DNA from: CAVSUR01 sp963731285
GTDB taxonomy: Bacteria > Actinomycetota > Actinomycetes > Streptosporangiales > Streptosporangiaceae
DNA length: 64,000 nucleotides
Reading direction: 5' to 3'
NCBI GenBank assembly: GCA_963731285.1
Contig: CAVSUR010000011.1
Coordinates: 568,072 to 632,071, forward strand
The notes below the pieces were generated by a model that made no database searches, had not been told where the DNA came from, and worked only from the letters and a program-made list of their open reading frames with translations. This document shows, piece by piece, positions 8,337 through 16,540 of this stretch; within the stretch, counting starts at the first letter, position 1; each line of letters begins with the position of its first letter. The translations under genes were made by a program, and so were the position numbers.

Positions 8337-8379
8337 TCACAGCATCACCATCATCACAAGCTGACCAGGAGTCAGGAAA

Positions 8380-10023
8380 CTGGGCGAGACCGCAGCAGCC
8401 TCTGGTCCGGCCACGCGGCGCGCCTTCGACGCGATCGTCGTCGGCGGCGGCCACAACGGGCTGACCGCCGGCGCGCTGCTGGCGAGGGCCGGGATGTCGG
8501 TGCTGGTGGCCGAGCGGCGGGAGGTGATTGGCGGCTGCTGCGTGACTGAGGAGATCGCGCCCGGCTGCCGCGCTTCCACCACCTCCTACATCGCGAGCAT
8601 GCTGCGGCCCGAGGTGATCCGCGAGCTGGAACTGCCCCGGCACGGCCTCCGGATGGTGCCCTGCGAGCCGGGCGTGCAGGTCGCGCTGGAGGACGGCACG
8701 GTGCTCGCGGACTGGAACGACCCCGAGCGCACCGCGGCCGAGATCGGCCGCTTCTCCCCCGCCGACGCCCGGGCGTTCCGCGCCGCCAGCGCCGAGCTGC
8801 GCCGGCTGGCCGCGCGGCTGCAGCCGCTGCTGACCGAACTGCCCCCGGACACCGCGGCGGGCGGCTGGCGCGGCCTGGCGGACCTGGCCCGGGTCGGCTG
8901 GGCGCTGCGCGGGATCCGCGGCCGCGACGTGCCCGGGCTGACCCGGCTGCTGACCGGCAGCCTGGGCGAGTTCATCGACGCGCGGTTCAGCTCGCCGCAG
9001 GCACGGGCGCTGCTGCTGGCCAATAACCTGTACGGCAAGCACGGCGGCCCTTACCAGCCGGGCACGCTGATCGGGCTGGTCTTCCACCTGCTGTCCGGCG
9101 GCGAGCAGGAGGTGCAGGGGTTCTTCGGGCACGTGCTCGGCGGGATGGGCGCGATCAGCGACGCGATCGCCGCGGCCGGGCGCGGTCACGGCATGGCCAT
9201 CAGGACCGGCGCGGAGGTGACGCGGATCAGCGTGCGCGGCGGCCGGGCCGCGGGCGTGGTCCTGGCCGGCGGCGAGGAGCTGACCGCGCCGGTGGTGCTG
9301 TCGGGAGCCGACCCGAAGCGGACGTTCCTGTCGCTGGTGGACCGCGCCGAGCTGCCCGGCGACTTCCTGGCCGCGGTGGCCGCGATCAAGATGGACGGCC
9401 CGTGCGCCAAGGTCAACCTGGTGCTGGACGCCGAGCCGCGGGTCCGCGGGATGCCGCCGGACGCGGGGCCGGGCCGCCGGGCGCTGTTCACGCTGCCGCC
9501 GGAGGCGGCCGTGGCCGACGCCTGCTACGACCGGGCCAAGCGCGGCGAGCTGGCCGAAGCCGACCAGCTGTTCGTGGACTGCGTGGTGGCCTCCGCCGTG
9601 GACGGCTCGCTGGCCCCGGCGGGGCGCCACGTCATGACCTGCTTCGTGCAGTACGTGCCGTACCGGCTGGCAGGCTCGGACTGGGACTCCCAGCGGGACG
9701 GGCTCGGCGACCGGGTGGTGGCCAGGATCGGCCGGTTTGCGCCGAACGTGCCCGGCGCGGTCGTCGCCCGGCAGGTGCTGACGCCGCTGGACCTGGAGCG
9801 GACCTACGGCCTGACCGAGGGCAACATCTTCCACGGTGACGTACGCCCGGACCAGCTGTTCCACATGCGGCCGGTGCCGGGCTGGGCCCGGTACGCCACG
9901 CCGGTGCCCGGCCTGTACCTGTGCGGGGCCGGCGCCCATCCGGGCGGCGGGGTGACCGGGGCGCCGGGCCGGAACGCGGCCCGGCGGGTGCTGGCCGACG
10001 TGCGACGGGGGCGGTCCCAGTGA
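8380..10023 (+). CDS. PYROXD2/CrtI-like FAD-dependent oxidoreductase (probable CTG start)
   Basis: About 547 residues. The Rossmann FAD motif is complete only if the gene starts upstream of the first ATG: FDAIVVGGGHNGLTAGALL lies at residues 15-33, followed by the E-R-R end of strand 2 and VIGGCC. The C-terminal FAD loop (GLYLCGAGAHPGGGVTGAPG) is present. No ATG, GTG or TTG exists in frame between the stop at 8362 and the ATG at 8494, which would delete the GxGxxN motif. CTG at 8380 sits eight bases after AGGAG, so I infer CTG initiation. It belongs to the phytoene-desaturase superfamily, but no carotenoid genes are nearby, so the substrate is unknown. Confidence 0.8.
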   Translation: MGETAAASGPATRRAFDAIVVGGGHNGLTAGALLARAGMSVLVAERREVIGGCCVTEEIAPGCRASTTSYIASMLRPEVIRELELPRHGLRMVPCEPGVQVALEDGTVLADWNDPERTAAEIGRFSPADARAFRAASAELRRLAARLQPLLTELPPDTAAGGWRGLADLARVGWALRGIRGRDVPGLTRLLTGSLGEFIDARFSSPQARALLLANNLYGKHGGPYQPGTLIGLVFHLLSGGEQEVQGFFGHVLGGMGAISDAIAAAGRGHGMAIRTGAEVTRISVRGGRAAGVVLAGGEELTAPVVLSGADPKRTFLSLVDRAELPGDFLAAVAAIKMDGPCAKVNLVLDAEPRVRGMPPDAGPGRRALFTLPPEAAVADACYDRAKRGELAEADQLFVDCVVASAVDGSLAPAGRHVMTCFVQYVPYRLAGSDWDSQRDGLGDRVVARIGRFAPNVPGAVVARQVLTPLDLERTYGLTEGNIFHGDVRPDQLFHMRPVPGWARYATPVPGLYLCGAGAHPGGGVTGAPGRNAARRVLADVRRGRSQ

Positions 10024-10050
10024 CCGGCCCCGGGGGGCCGGGCGGCCGAC

Positions 10051-11199
10051 GTGCTGGTGGTGGGCGCCGGGGTGATCGGCGCGGCGACCGCCTTCCACCT
10101 GGCCCGGCTCGGCGCCGGGCAGGTGACCGTGCTGGACCGCGACACCGCGGGCGCGGGCATGTCCAGCCGGTCGTCGGCCCTGATCCGGATGCACTACACC
10201 TTCGGCCCGGAAGTCGAGCTCGCGGTGCGCAGCGACGCGATGTTCGACGACTGGGCCGAGCTGACCGGGCGGCCCGCATTCGTGCGGCGGACCGGATTCG
10301 CCCGGATCGTGCGGCCCGGCGAGGAAGACCGGCTGCGGGCCAACGTGGCCATGCAGCAGGCCCTCGGAGCGCGCACCGAGGTGATCAGCGGGACCGAGCT
10401 GGCCAGCCTCGCGCCAGGGCTGCGCACCGACGACATCGGCTGTGCCGCGTGGGAGCCGCACGGCGGCTACGGTGACGGCGCGGTAGTGGCAGGCGATCTG
10501 CTCGCCGCGGCCCGGTCACTCGGCGCCGGGTACCGGCCGCATACCGGCGTGCGGGCGCTGGAGCGCCGCGGGGACCGGATCACCGGGGTACGGACCGACG
10601 CTGGATTGCTGCTGGCCGGCACGGTCGTGCTGGCTGCCGGGGTGTGGTCGCCGCCGCTGCTGCGGGAGGCCGGGCTGGACCTGCCGATCGAGACCGAGCT
10701 GCATCACGTGGCGGTGCTCGCGCACCAGCCGGGCGGTGGCGCGCCGGTCGCCTGCATCGACTCGACCACCGGCACGTACTTCCGGCCGGAGGCGAGCGGG
10801 ACCATGACGGTGGTGGGCGAGTTCACCGGCGCCCGCGGCGCCGCCCCGGATCAGCCGGCCACCACCACCGCGGCGCAGCAGCTGGCGCCGCTGGCCGGCC
10901 GGGCCGCCCGCCGGGTCCCTGCGCTGGCTGACGCCGGTATCGCCCGCGGCACGATCGGGGTGTACGACATGACCCCCGACGCCCGCCCGCTGCTCGGCCC
11001 GGTGCCGGGGGTGTCGGGGCTGGTACTGGCGGCCGGGTTCTCCGGGATGGGATTCAAGATCTCGCCCGCGGTCGGCGAGGGCGTGGCCGAGATCGTGACC
11101 TGCGGCCGGGCCCGGCATGTCGACCTGGCGCCGTTCCGGCCCGGCCGGTTCGCCGAGGGCCGCCCGATCCGGGCCGGCTGCCCGTATTCCGATGACTGA
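10051..11199 (+). CDS. DAO-family FAD-dependent oxidoreductase (sarcosine/glycine oxidase-like)
   Basis: 382 residues. The dinucleotide motif VVGAGVIGAATAFHLARLG is at the extreme N-terminus and is followed by SSRSSALIRMHYT, typical of the sarcosine/dimethylglycine oxidase branch of the DAO fold. The C-terminal FAD-binding segment (DMTPDARPLLGPVPGV, AAGFSGMGFKISPAVG) is complete. Such enzymes oxidise N-methyl or amino groups and need only bound FAD. The GTG at 10051 is the first possible start after the upstream gene's stop at 10021; it leaves almost no residues before strand 1. The frame reads straight on towards the Rieske gene, which overlaps or closely follows it. Confidence 0.85.
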   Translation: MLVVGAGVIGAATAFHLARLGAGQVTVLDRDTAGAGMSSRSSALIRMHYTFGPEVELAVRSDAMFDDWAELTGRPAFVRRTGFARIVRPGEEDRLRANVAMQQALGARTEVISGTELASLAPGLRTDDIGCAAWEPHGGYGDGAVVAGDLLAAARSLGAGYRPHTGVRALERRGDRITGVRTDAGLLLAGTVVLAAGVWSPPLLREAGLDLPIETELHHVAVLAHQPGGGAPVACIDSTTGTYFRPEASGTMTVVGEFTGARGAAPDQPATTTAAQQLAPLAGRAARRVPALADAGIARGTIGVYDMTPDARPLLGPVPGVSGLVLAAGFSGMGFKISPAVGEGVAEIVTCGRARHVDLAPFRPGRFAEGRPIRAGCPYSDD

Positions 11200-11218
11200 C
11201 CGCCGCGGGGAGGACCGG

Positions 11219-12457
11219 ATGGACGAGATGGCCGGGGTGCCGCTGGCACGGAGCCTGCCGCGGGCGAGTTTCGTCGACGAGGCAGAATTCGGCCGCGAGC
11301 GGGAGGCGATCCTGTTCGCCGACTGGTTCTGCGTCGGGCGGGCCGAGAGCCTGCCGCAGCCGGGTGATTACCTCACCGCTGATGTGGCCGGCGAGAGCAT
11401 CCTGGTCCGGCGCACCGCCCGGGGCGCCCTCGCGGCCTCGTACAACGTGTGCCGCCATCGCGGGTCCCGGCTGGTGCCGCCCGCGCCGGGCCAGCCGGCT
11501 GCCAGCCCGGGCCCGACCGGGCATTTTCACCGGGCGATCCGCTGCCCGTACCACGGCTGGACCTACGGGCTCGACGGGCAGCTGCGGACCGCGCCGTTCC
11601 TGGCCGACCTGCGGCCGCACCGGCCGCGGCTGGCGCTGCACCCGGTGCGGACCGGCGAATGGGGCGGCTTCGTGTTCGTCCGGCTCGGCCCACCGCCGGA
11701 GGCGGCCCGGCCAGCACCGCCGGAGGCGGCCCGGCCAGCACCGCCGGAGGCGCCCCGGCCAGCACCGCCGGCTGACGGCGGCAGCGGCCCGGCGACGGAG
11801 CCGGCACTCGCGCACTGGCTGGGCGAAGTCCCGGACCGGCTGGCGAACTATCCGCTGGCGCAGCTGCGCACCGGCCTGCGGCTGGTGTACCAGGTCGCCG
11901 CGAACTGGAAGGTCATAGCGGAGAACTACAACGAGTGCTATCACTGCGGCCCGGTGCACCCCGAGCTGTGCGAGCTGGTCCCCGCCTTCCGCCGGGGCGG
12001 GGGGGCCGCGCTGGACTGGGACGACGGCGTCCCGCAGCGGCCGGGCACCTTTACCTTCACCCGGTCGGGAGTGAGCGACCGGGCCCCGTTCCCCGGCCTG
12101 TCGCCGGCCGAGCGGACCCGGCACAAGGGCGAGCTGCTGCTGCCGAACCTGATGCTCAGCCTGTCCGCCGACCACGTGACGGCGTTCACGGTGTGGCCGC
12201 GGGCGGCGCAGCACACCAGCGTGGTGTGCGACTTGCTGTTCGCGCCCGCTGAGATGGCCCGGCCGGGGTTCGACCCGTCGGACGCGGCCGGCTTCTGGGA
12301 CCTGGTGAACCGGCAGGACTGGGAGATCTGCGAGCAGGTGCAAGACGGGATGCGGTCCCGGTCGTTCACGGCCGGGTACCTGGCGCCCGATGGAGGAGCC
12401 GAGCGCCGACGTCACCCGCTATGTCCGGGACCGGCTGGCGGCCGCCGGACCTGCTGA
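11219..12457 (+). CDS. Rieske [2Fe-2S] aromatic-ring-hydroxylating oxygenase, alpha-type subunit
   Basis: About 412 residues. The Rieske site is CRHRGSR followed by CPYHGW near residues 75-115. The mononuclear-iron facial triad begins with ENYNECYHCGPVHPELCE near residue 235 (the two His), and an Asp is supplied later. The ATG at 11219 has GGGGAGGA five bases upstream; an ATG at 11192 would overlap the previous stop. A 24-bp tandem repeat adds a Pro/Ala linker between the domains. The last about 23 residues do not look native: after GYLAP the +1 frame continues with MEEPSADVTRYVRDRLAAA and ends at 12500, so a one-base insertion near 12388 is likely. The substrate could be a quaternary or aromatic amine, but this is inference. 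Confidence 0.82.
   Translation: MDEMAGVPLARSLPRASFVDEAEFGREREAILFADWFCVGRAESLPQPGDYLTADVAGESILVRRTARGALAASYNVCRHRGSRLVPPAPGQPAASPGPTGHFHRAIRCPYHGWTYGLDGQLRTAPFLADLRPHRPRLALHPVRTGEWGGFVFVRLGPPPEAARPAPPEAARPAPPEAPRPAPPADGGSGPATEPALAHWLGEVPDRLANYPLAQLRTGLRLVYQVAANWKVIAENYNECYHCGPVHPELCELVPAFRRGGGAALDWDDGVPQRPGTFTFTRSGVSDRAPFPGLSPAERTRHKGELLLPNLMLSLSADHVTAFTVWPRAAQHTSVVCDLLFAPAEMARPGFDPSDAAGFWDLVNRQDWEICEQVQDGMRSRSFTAGYLAPDGGAERRRHPLCPGPAGGRRTC
11691..11772 (+). repeat. 24-bp in-frame tandem repeat
   Basis: Three near-identical 24-bp units (11691-11714, 11715-11738, 11739-11762) and a partial fourth encode copies of a PPEAARPA-like octapeptide inside the Rieske oxygenase, between the Rieske and catalytic domains. 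One G-to-C change marks the third unit. Confidence 0.85.
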
Positions 12458-12590
12458 CGGCAGCCGGGAGGACGGGGGCCACGCCAGTGCCCGCGGGTGA
12501 CGGTCTGGGCGGCGGGGCTCCGGCTTGGCATACTTCATCCGTTCATGCCGTGGTGGACGTGGCCCGCCGGGCCGGGAAGGAGCACGCGAG

Positions 12591-14273
12591 ATGACGGCTA
12601 GCCGGGATGTCGTGGTGGTCGGCGGCGGGCACAACGGGCTGGTTGCGGCAGCCTACCTGGCCAAGAGCGGACTGGACACGCTGGTGTGCGAGCGGCGGGA
12701 TGTGGTCGGCGGCGCGGCGGTGAGCGAGCACCCGTTCGGCCCGGACTTCACCGTGACGTCGCTGTCCTATGTGGTGTCGCTGCTGCCGCCCGGCCTGGTC
12801 AGCGATCTGCAGCTGGCCCGGCACGGCTATCACGTGTACCCGCAGGGGCCCTATTTCGCGCCGCGGGCCGACGGCCGGTACCTGCGGCTGCCCGGCGATC
12901 CGGCCGCCCGCCGGGCCGAGCTCGGCAAGTTCTCCGCCGCCGACGCGGCCGCCTATGCGGGCTACGAGGCGCATCTGGCCCGGATCGGCGCGATACTCGG
13001 GCCGCTGCTCGAGGAGATCCCGCCCCGCCTCGGGTCGCGCCGCCCGGCCGACCTGATGCGCCAGGGCCTGCTGCTGCGGCACCTGCGCAAACTCGACACC
13101 CGGCAGGCCGTCGACGTGACCAGGCTGCTCACCGGCAGCATCGCTGACCTGGTCGAGCGGTACTTCGACAGCGACGCGGTGCGCGGGCTGCTGTCGGTGT
13201 CCGGCGTGATCGGCACCTGGGCGGGTCCCCGGTCGGCCGGCACCGCGTACGTGATGCTGCACCACCACATCGGCGGCGTCGACGGCCAGGCCGGGGCGTG
13301 GGGGTTCCCGCGCGGCGGGATGGGAGGCGTCACCGCGGCGCTGGCGGGCGCGGCCCGCTCGTTCGGGGCGGAGATCCGCACCGGCGCGGAGGTGGCGCAG
13401 ATCCGCACCCGTGACGGCCAGGTGACCGGGGTGAGCCTGGCCGGCGGCGAGGAGATCGACGCGGCCACGGTGATCACTACCGCGCATCCGCAGATCTCGT
13501 TCCTGCGGCTGCTCGACCCCGCGGTGCTGCCGCCGGAGTTCGTGGCCGAGATCCGCGGCTGGCAGACCCGCAGCGGCACCGTGAAGATCAACCTGGCGCT
13601 GGACCGGCTGCCGGTCTTCGCCTCGCACCCCGATTACGACCCGCAGGTGCACGGCGGCACGATCGTGCTGGCCGAGAGCCTGGACGACGTCGAGAACGCG
13701 TTCCAGGACGCGGTCTCCGGGCACCCGTCGGCCAAGCCGTTCGCCGACATCTGCATCCCCAGCGTGTTCGACGACTCGCTGGCCCCGGCCGGGAAACACG
13801 TCATGTCGATGTTCACCCAGTGGGTCCCGCACACCTACGCCGACGCCCCGGACGCCGAGCGGCTGGCCGCCTACGCCGACCGGGTCATCGCCCGGATGGA
13901 GACGGCCGCGCCGGGCTTCGCCAGCTCGGTGCTGCACCGCCAGGTCATCGGCCCGCATCAGATGCAGCAGGAGTACGGCCTGGTCGGCGGCAACATCTTC
14001 CACGGCGAGCTCAGCCTGGGCCAGATGTTCCACGCCCGCCCCGCGGCCGGCTACGCCGACCTGCGGACCCCGGTCGCCGGGCTCTACCAGGCCGGGTCGG
14101 CCACCCACGGCGGCGGCGGCGTGACCGGCATCCCCGGCCGCAACGTCGTGCACCAGATCCGCGCCGACCAGCGCGCCGCCCGCTGGCGCCAGCGGGCCAG
14201 CAGGGCCGGGGCCCAGGCCCGCGCGGCCGGCCTCCAGGCGCGCCGCGCGCTGCCAGGCCGCAAGTCCGCCTGA
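12591..14273 (+). CDS. PYROXD2/CrtI-like FAD-dependent oxidoreductase (second copy)
   Basis: 560 residues, starting at the ATG at 12591 with AAGGAG upstream. It has VVVVGGGHNGLVAAAYLAK at residues 7-25, CERRDVVGGAAVSE, the internal FPRGGMGGVTAALAGAARS loop, and the C-terminal GLYQAGSATHGGGGVTGIPG. It is a paralogue of the flavoprotein at 8.4 kb, with the same domain order, so the cassette carries two members of this family. In this superfamily paired desaturase-like proteins can work in sequence or as a complex; nothing here fixes which. The C-terminal about 35 residues are Arg/Ala-rich and probably disordered. Confidence 0.88.
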   Translation: MTASRDVVVVGGGHNGLVAAAYLAKSGLDTLVCERRDVVGGAAVSEHPFGPDFTVTSLSYVVSLLPPGLVSDLQLARHGYHVYPQGPYFAPRADGRYLRLPGDPAARRAELGKFSAADAAAYAGYEAHLARIGAILGPLLEEIPPRLGSRRPADLMRQGLLLRHLRKLDTRQAVDVTRLLTGSIADLVERYFDSDAVRGLLSVSGVIGTWAGPRSAGTAYVMLHHHIGGVDGQAGAWGFPRGGMGGVTAALAGAARSFGAEIRTGAEVAQIRTRDGQVTGVSLAGGEEIDAATVITTAHPQISFLRLLDPAVLPPEFVAEIRGWQTRSGTVKINLALDRLPVFASHPDYDPQVHGGTIVLAESLDDVENAFQDAVSGHPSAKPFADICIPSVFDDSLAPAGKHVMSMFTQWVPHTYADAPDAERLAAYADRVIARMETAAPGFASSVLHRQVIGPHQMQQEYGLVGGNIFHGELSLGQMFHARPAAGYADLRTPVAGLYQAGSATHGGGGVTGIPGRNVVHQIRADQRAARWRQRASRAGAQARAAGLQARRALPGRKSA

Positions 14274-14319
14274 CCGCCGCCCGCTCGCCACAGCCCGCCC
14301 GGGATACCGGACGGCATGG

Positions 14320-14994
14320 CTAGGTGAGCTGGCCGGGGACGACCAGGCCGGTCTCGTAGGCCAGCACGACGAGCTGGACCCGGTCCCGGGCGCCGAGCTT
14401 GGTCATGATGCGGCTGACGTGCGTCTTGGCCGTGAGCGGGCTGAGGAACAGCCGGGCGGCGATCTCGTCGTTGGACAGCCCGGCGCCGATTAGCGCCATG
14501 ACCTCACGCTCCCGGTCGGTCAGCGGCGCCAGCGCCTGGCCGACCGCGGCAGCCGGCGGCCGCTCCGGGCGGCTGGCGATGTCGTCGATGAGCCGCCGGG
14601 TGACGCTCGGGGACAGCAGCGCCTCGCCGCGGGTGACCACCCGGACCGCCTGCAGCAGCTCGGCCGGCTCGGTGTCCTTGACCAGGAAGCCGCTCGCGCC
14701 CGACCGCAGCGCCTGAAAGACGTACTCGTCGGACTCGAATGTGGTCAAGATGATGACCCGGACGCCGGACAGGTCGTCGTCGGCCGCGATCTCCCGGGTG
14801 GCCGCCAGTCCGTCCACGCCCGGCATCCGGATATCCATCAGCACCACGTCGGCCCGCGCATGCCGGGCCAGGTCGACCGCCTGCGCTCCGTCGCAGGCCT
14901 CGCCGACGACCTCGATGTCCTCGGCGGCGTCCAGCAGCAGCCGGAATCCGGCCCGGATCAGGGCCTGGTCGTCGGCCAGCAGGACCCTGATCAC
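14320..14994 (-). CDS. NarL/FixJ-family response regulator
   Basis: 224 residues. The receiver domain has the acidic pocket (LLADDQ), the phospho-accepting Asp in VVLMDIRMPG near residue 54, and the switch Thr and Lys (LTTFES, FLVKDT). The LuxR-type helix-turn-helix is LTDREREVMALIGAGLSNDE through AKTHVSRIMTKL near residues 155-205. The start overlaps the histidine kinase stop by four bases, so the pair is one transcription unit. The adjacent divergent MMPL transporter is a plausible target, by position only. Confidence 0.92.
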   Translation of the reverse strand: MIRVLLADDQALIRAGFRLLLDAAEDIEVVGEACDGAQAVDLARHARADVVLMDIRMPGVDGLAATREIAADDDLSGVRVIILTTFESDEYVFQALRSGASGFLVKDTEPAELLQAVRVVTRGEALLSPSVTRRLIDDIASRPERPPAAAVGQALAPLTDREREVMALIGAGLSNDEIAARLFLSPLTAKTHVSRIMTKLGARDRVQLVVLAYETGLVVPGQLT

Positions 14995-16331
14995 GGCGCG
15001 GCCGCCTCACCCGGTGCGGGAGCCGGGGCGGCTGCGGCGGCCGTCCGCTCCGGTGCGCCTGGCGCCGGCCCCGGCCGGCTTCTGGGCCGCCTCCCGGACG
15101 GCCGGGGCGCCGGGCCTGCGGCGCCTGGCTGGTCGGCCGGGTCCGGCTGGCCGGCCAGCGGCAGCCGGGCGCTGACCCGGAATCCGGATGGCCCGGCCGG
15201 CCCGGTCTGCAGGTCGCCGCCGACCGCCGCGGCGCGCTCCCGCATGCCGGCCAGGCCGTGCCCGCGGGTTTCCTGCGGCGCGCCGGACCGGCCGCGGCCG
15301 GTGTCGGTGATGTCGATCCGCAGGTCGCGGTCGCCGTAGCGCAGCCAGACCGAGGCCGTCGCCGGCCCGGCGTGCCGGATGACGTTAGTCAGAGATTCCT
15401 GCACGATCCGGTAGGCGGCCAGGTCCGCGGCCGGCGGCAGCGGCCGCGGCGAGCCCGCGACGTGCAGCGTGGTCGCCACTCCCGCGCCGCACGTCCCGGC
15501 AATCAGGGCGTCCAGCTGGCCGAGGCCGGGCGCCGGCTGCGTGGGGTCGTCCTGGTCGGCCTGCCGCAGCAGGCCGAGGATCGCCCGCAGCTCGCGCAGG
15601 CCGTCCTTGCTGGCGGCCTTTATGGCCTGCAGCGCATCGGCGGCGGCCTCGGGGCGCTCTGGCAGCACGTGCGCGGCCGCCCCGGCCTGCACGTTGATGG
15701 TGGCCATGGTGTGCGCGACGATGTCGTGCAGCTCGCGGGCAATGCGCAGCCGCTCCTCGTCGACTCGCCGCCGCGCCTCGTCCGCCGACCTGGCCTCGAT
15801 GGAGGCGATGTAGGCGCGCCGGCTGGCGACCGCGATCCCGCCGAACAAGGCCGCGCCGATCAGCCCCGGCAGTACGTCGAACGCGCCGCTGGTGATAGTC
15901 CCGAACGGGTTCGCGGCGCTGGTGACGGTCAGCAGCACCGCCAGCGTCGCGACGGCGGCCAGCACCGCCCGGCGGACGCTGAGCTGGGCGGCCACGGCGT
16001 ACAGCGCCATGGCCGGGGCCACCAGGACCGCGCCGTTGACGTAGCCGAGCAGCGTGTACCCGGCGGCCGCGGCGGTCGACACGGCGAGCACCGCCAGCGG
16101 CCAGCGCCGCCGCCCGGCCAGCGCCAGGCACGCGATCGCCACCAGCCCGAGGGCGGGCGCCGTCGGATGGGGCACCGGCAGCTTCCCGAACTGGACCTGG
16201 TCCGCAGCCTGGTGCGGGTGCCCCTCGCCGTAGGATCCCCAGACCAGGACGACGGCCGTCACCACGGCCAGCACCGCGTCGCGGGCAGGCGAGCCGAGCC
16301 AGCGCCGCCACGCCGCCCAGACAGGTTCCAT
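14991..16331 (-). CDS. Sensor histidine kinase (HisKA_3/NarX type)
   Basis: 446 residues. Four to five hydrophobic segments fill the first about 170 residues and form an integral membrane sensor with little extracellular sequence. The dimerisation helix with the phospho-His is RIARELHDIVAHTMATINVQ. The HATPase is marked by YRIVQESLTNVIRHA (N box), DTGRGRSG and GHGLAGMRERAAAVGG. The C-terminal about 45 residues are Pro/Ala-rich. It partners the response regulator that it overlaps. The signal is unknown, but this membrane architecture is common in actinobacterial systems that sense envelope stress. Confidence 0.92.
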   Translation of the reverse strand: MEPVWAAWRRWLGSPARDAVLAVVTAVVLVWGSYGEGHPHQAADQVQFGKLPVPHPTAPALGLVAIACLALAGRRRWPLAVLAVSTAAAAGYTLLGYVNGAVLVAPAMALYAVAAQLSVRRAVLAAVATLAVLLTVTSAANPFGTITSGAFDVLPGLIGAALFGGIAVASRRAYIASIEARSADEARRRVDEERLRIARELHDIVAHTMATINVQAGAAAHVLPERPEAAADALQAIKAASKDGLRELRAILGLLRQADQDDPTQPAPGLGQLDALIAGTCGAGVATTLHVAGSPRPLPPAADLAAYRIVQESLTNVIRHAGPATASVWLRYGDRDLRIDITDTGRGRSGAPQETRGHGLAGMRERAAAVGGDLQTGPAGPSGFRVSARLPLAGQPDPADQPGAAGPAPRPSGRRPRSRPGPAPGAPERTAAAAAPAPAPGEAAAP

Positions 16332-16540
16332 GCCAGCAGCGTAGGCATTACCGGGCGCCCCGTCGCCCTCCCGGGGCAGGCATGCTGCCTACTTCCCGGG
16401 GAGTAAGCCCGCGCCGGTTACGCCGTGCGCGGTAGCGGCAACTGCCGCCCCGGGCACGACGACGAGGCAGGCCGGCAGCCGGGACGCTGGGACGAGCGTC
16501 GGCGGACCGGCCGCCGGCGACTAGCGCCTCGGAGGCAGCG

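Noticed and set aside
8275..10461. A 728-codon minus-strand frame antisense to the flavoproteins
   Set aside because: Composition (His, Arg, Pro, Gln) and lack of motifs mark it as a mirror of the plus-strand genes.
8380..14273. A carotenoid biosynthesis cluster
   Set aside because: The CrtI-like proteins tempt this call, but no phytoene synthase, GGPP synthase or cyclase is present, and the neighbours are Rieske and DAO enzymes.
12543..14291. A minus-strand frame of 582 codons opposite the second PYROXD2-like gene
   Set aside because: The same length as the plus-strand gene and no family; the flavoprotein on the other strand is certain.
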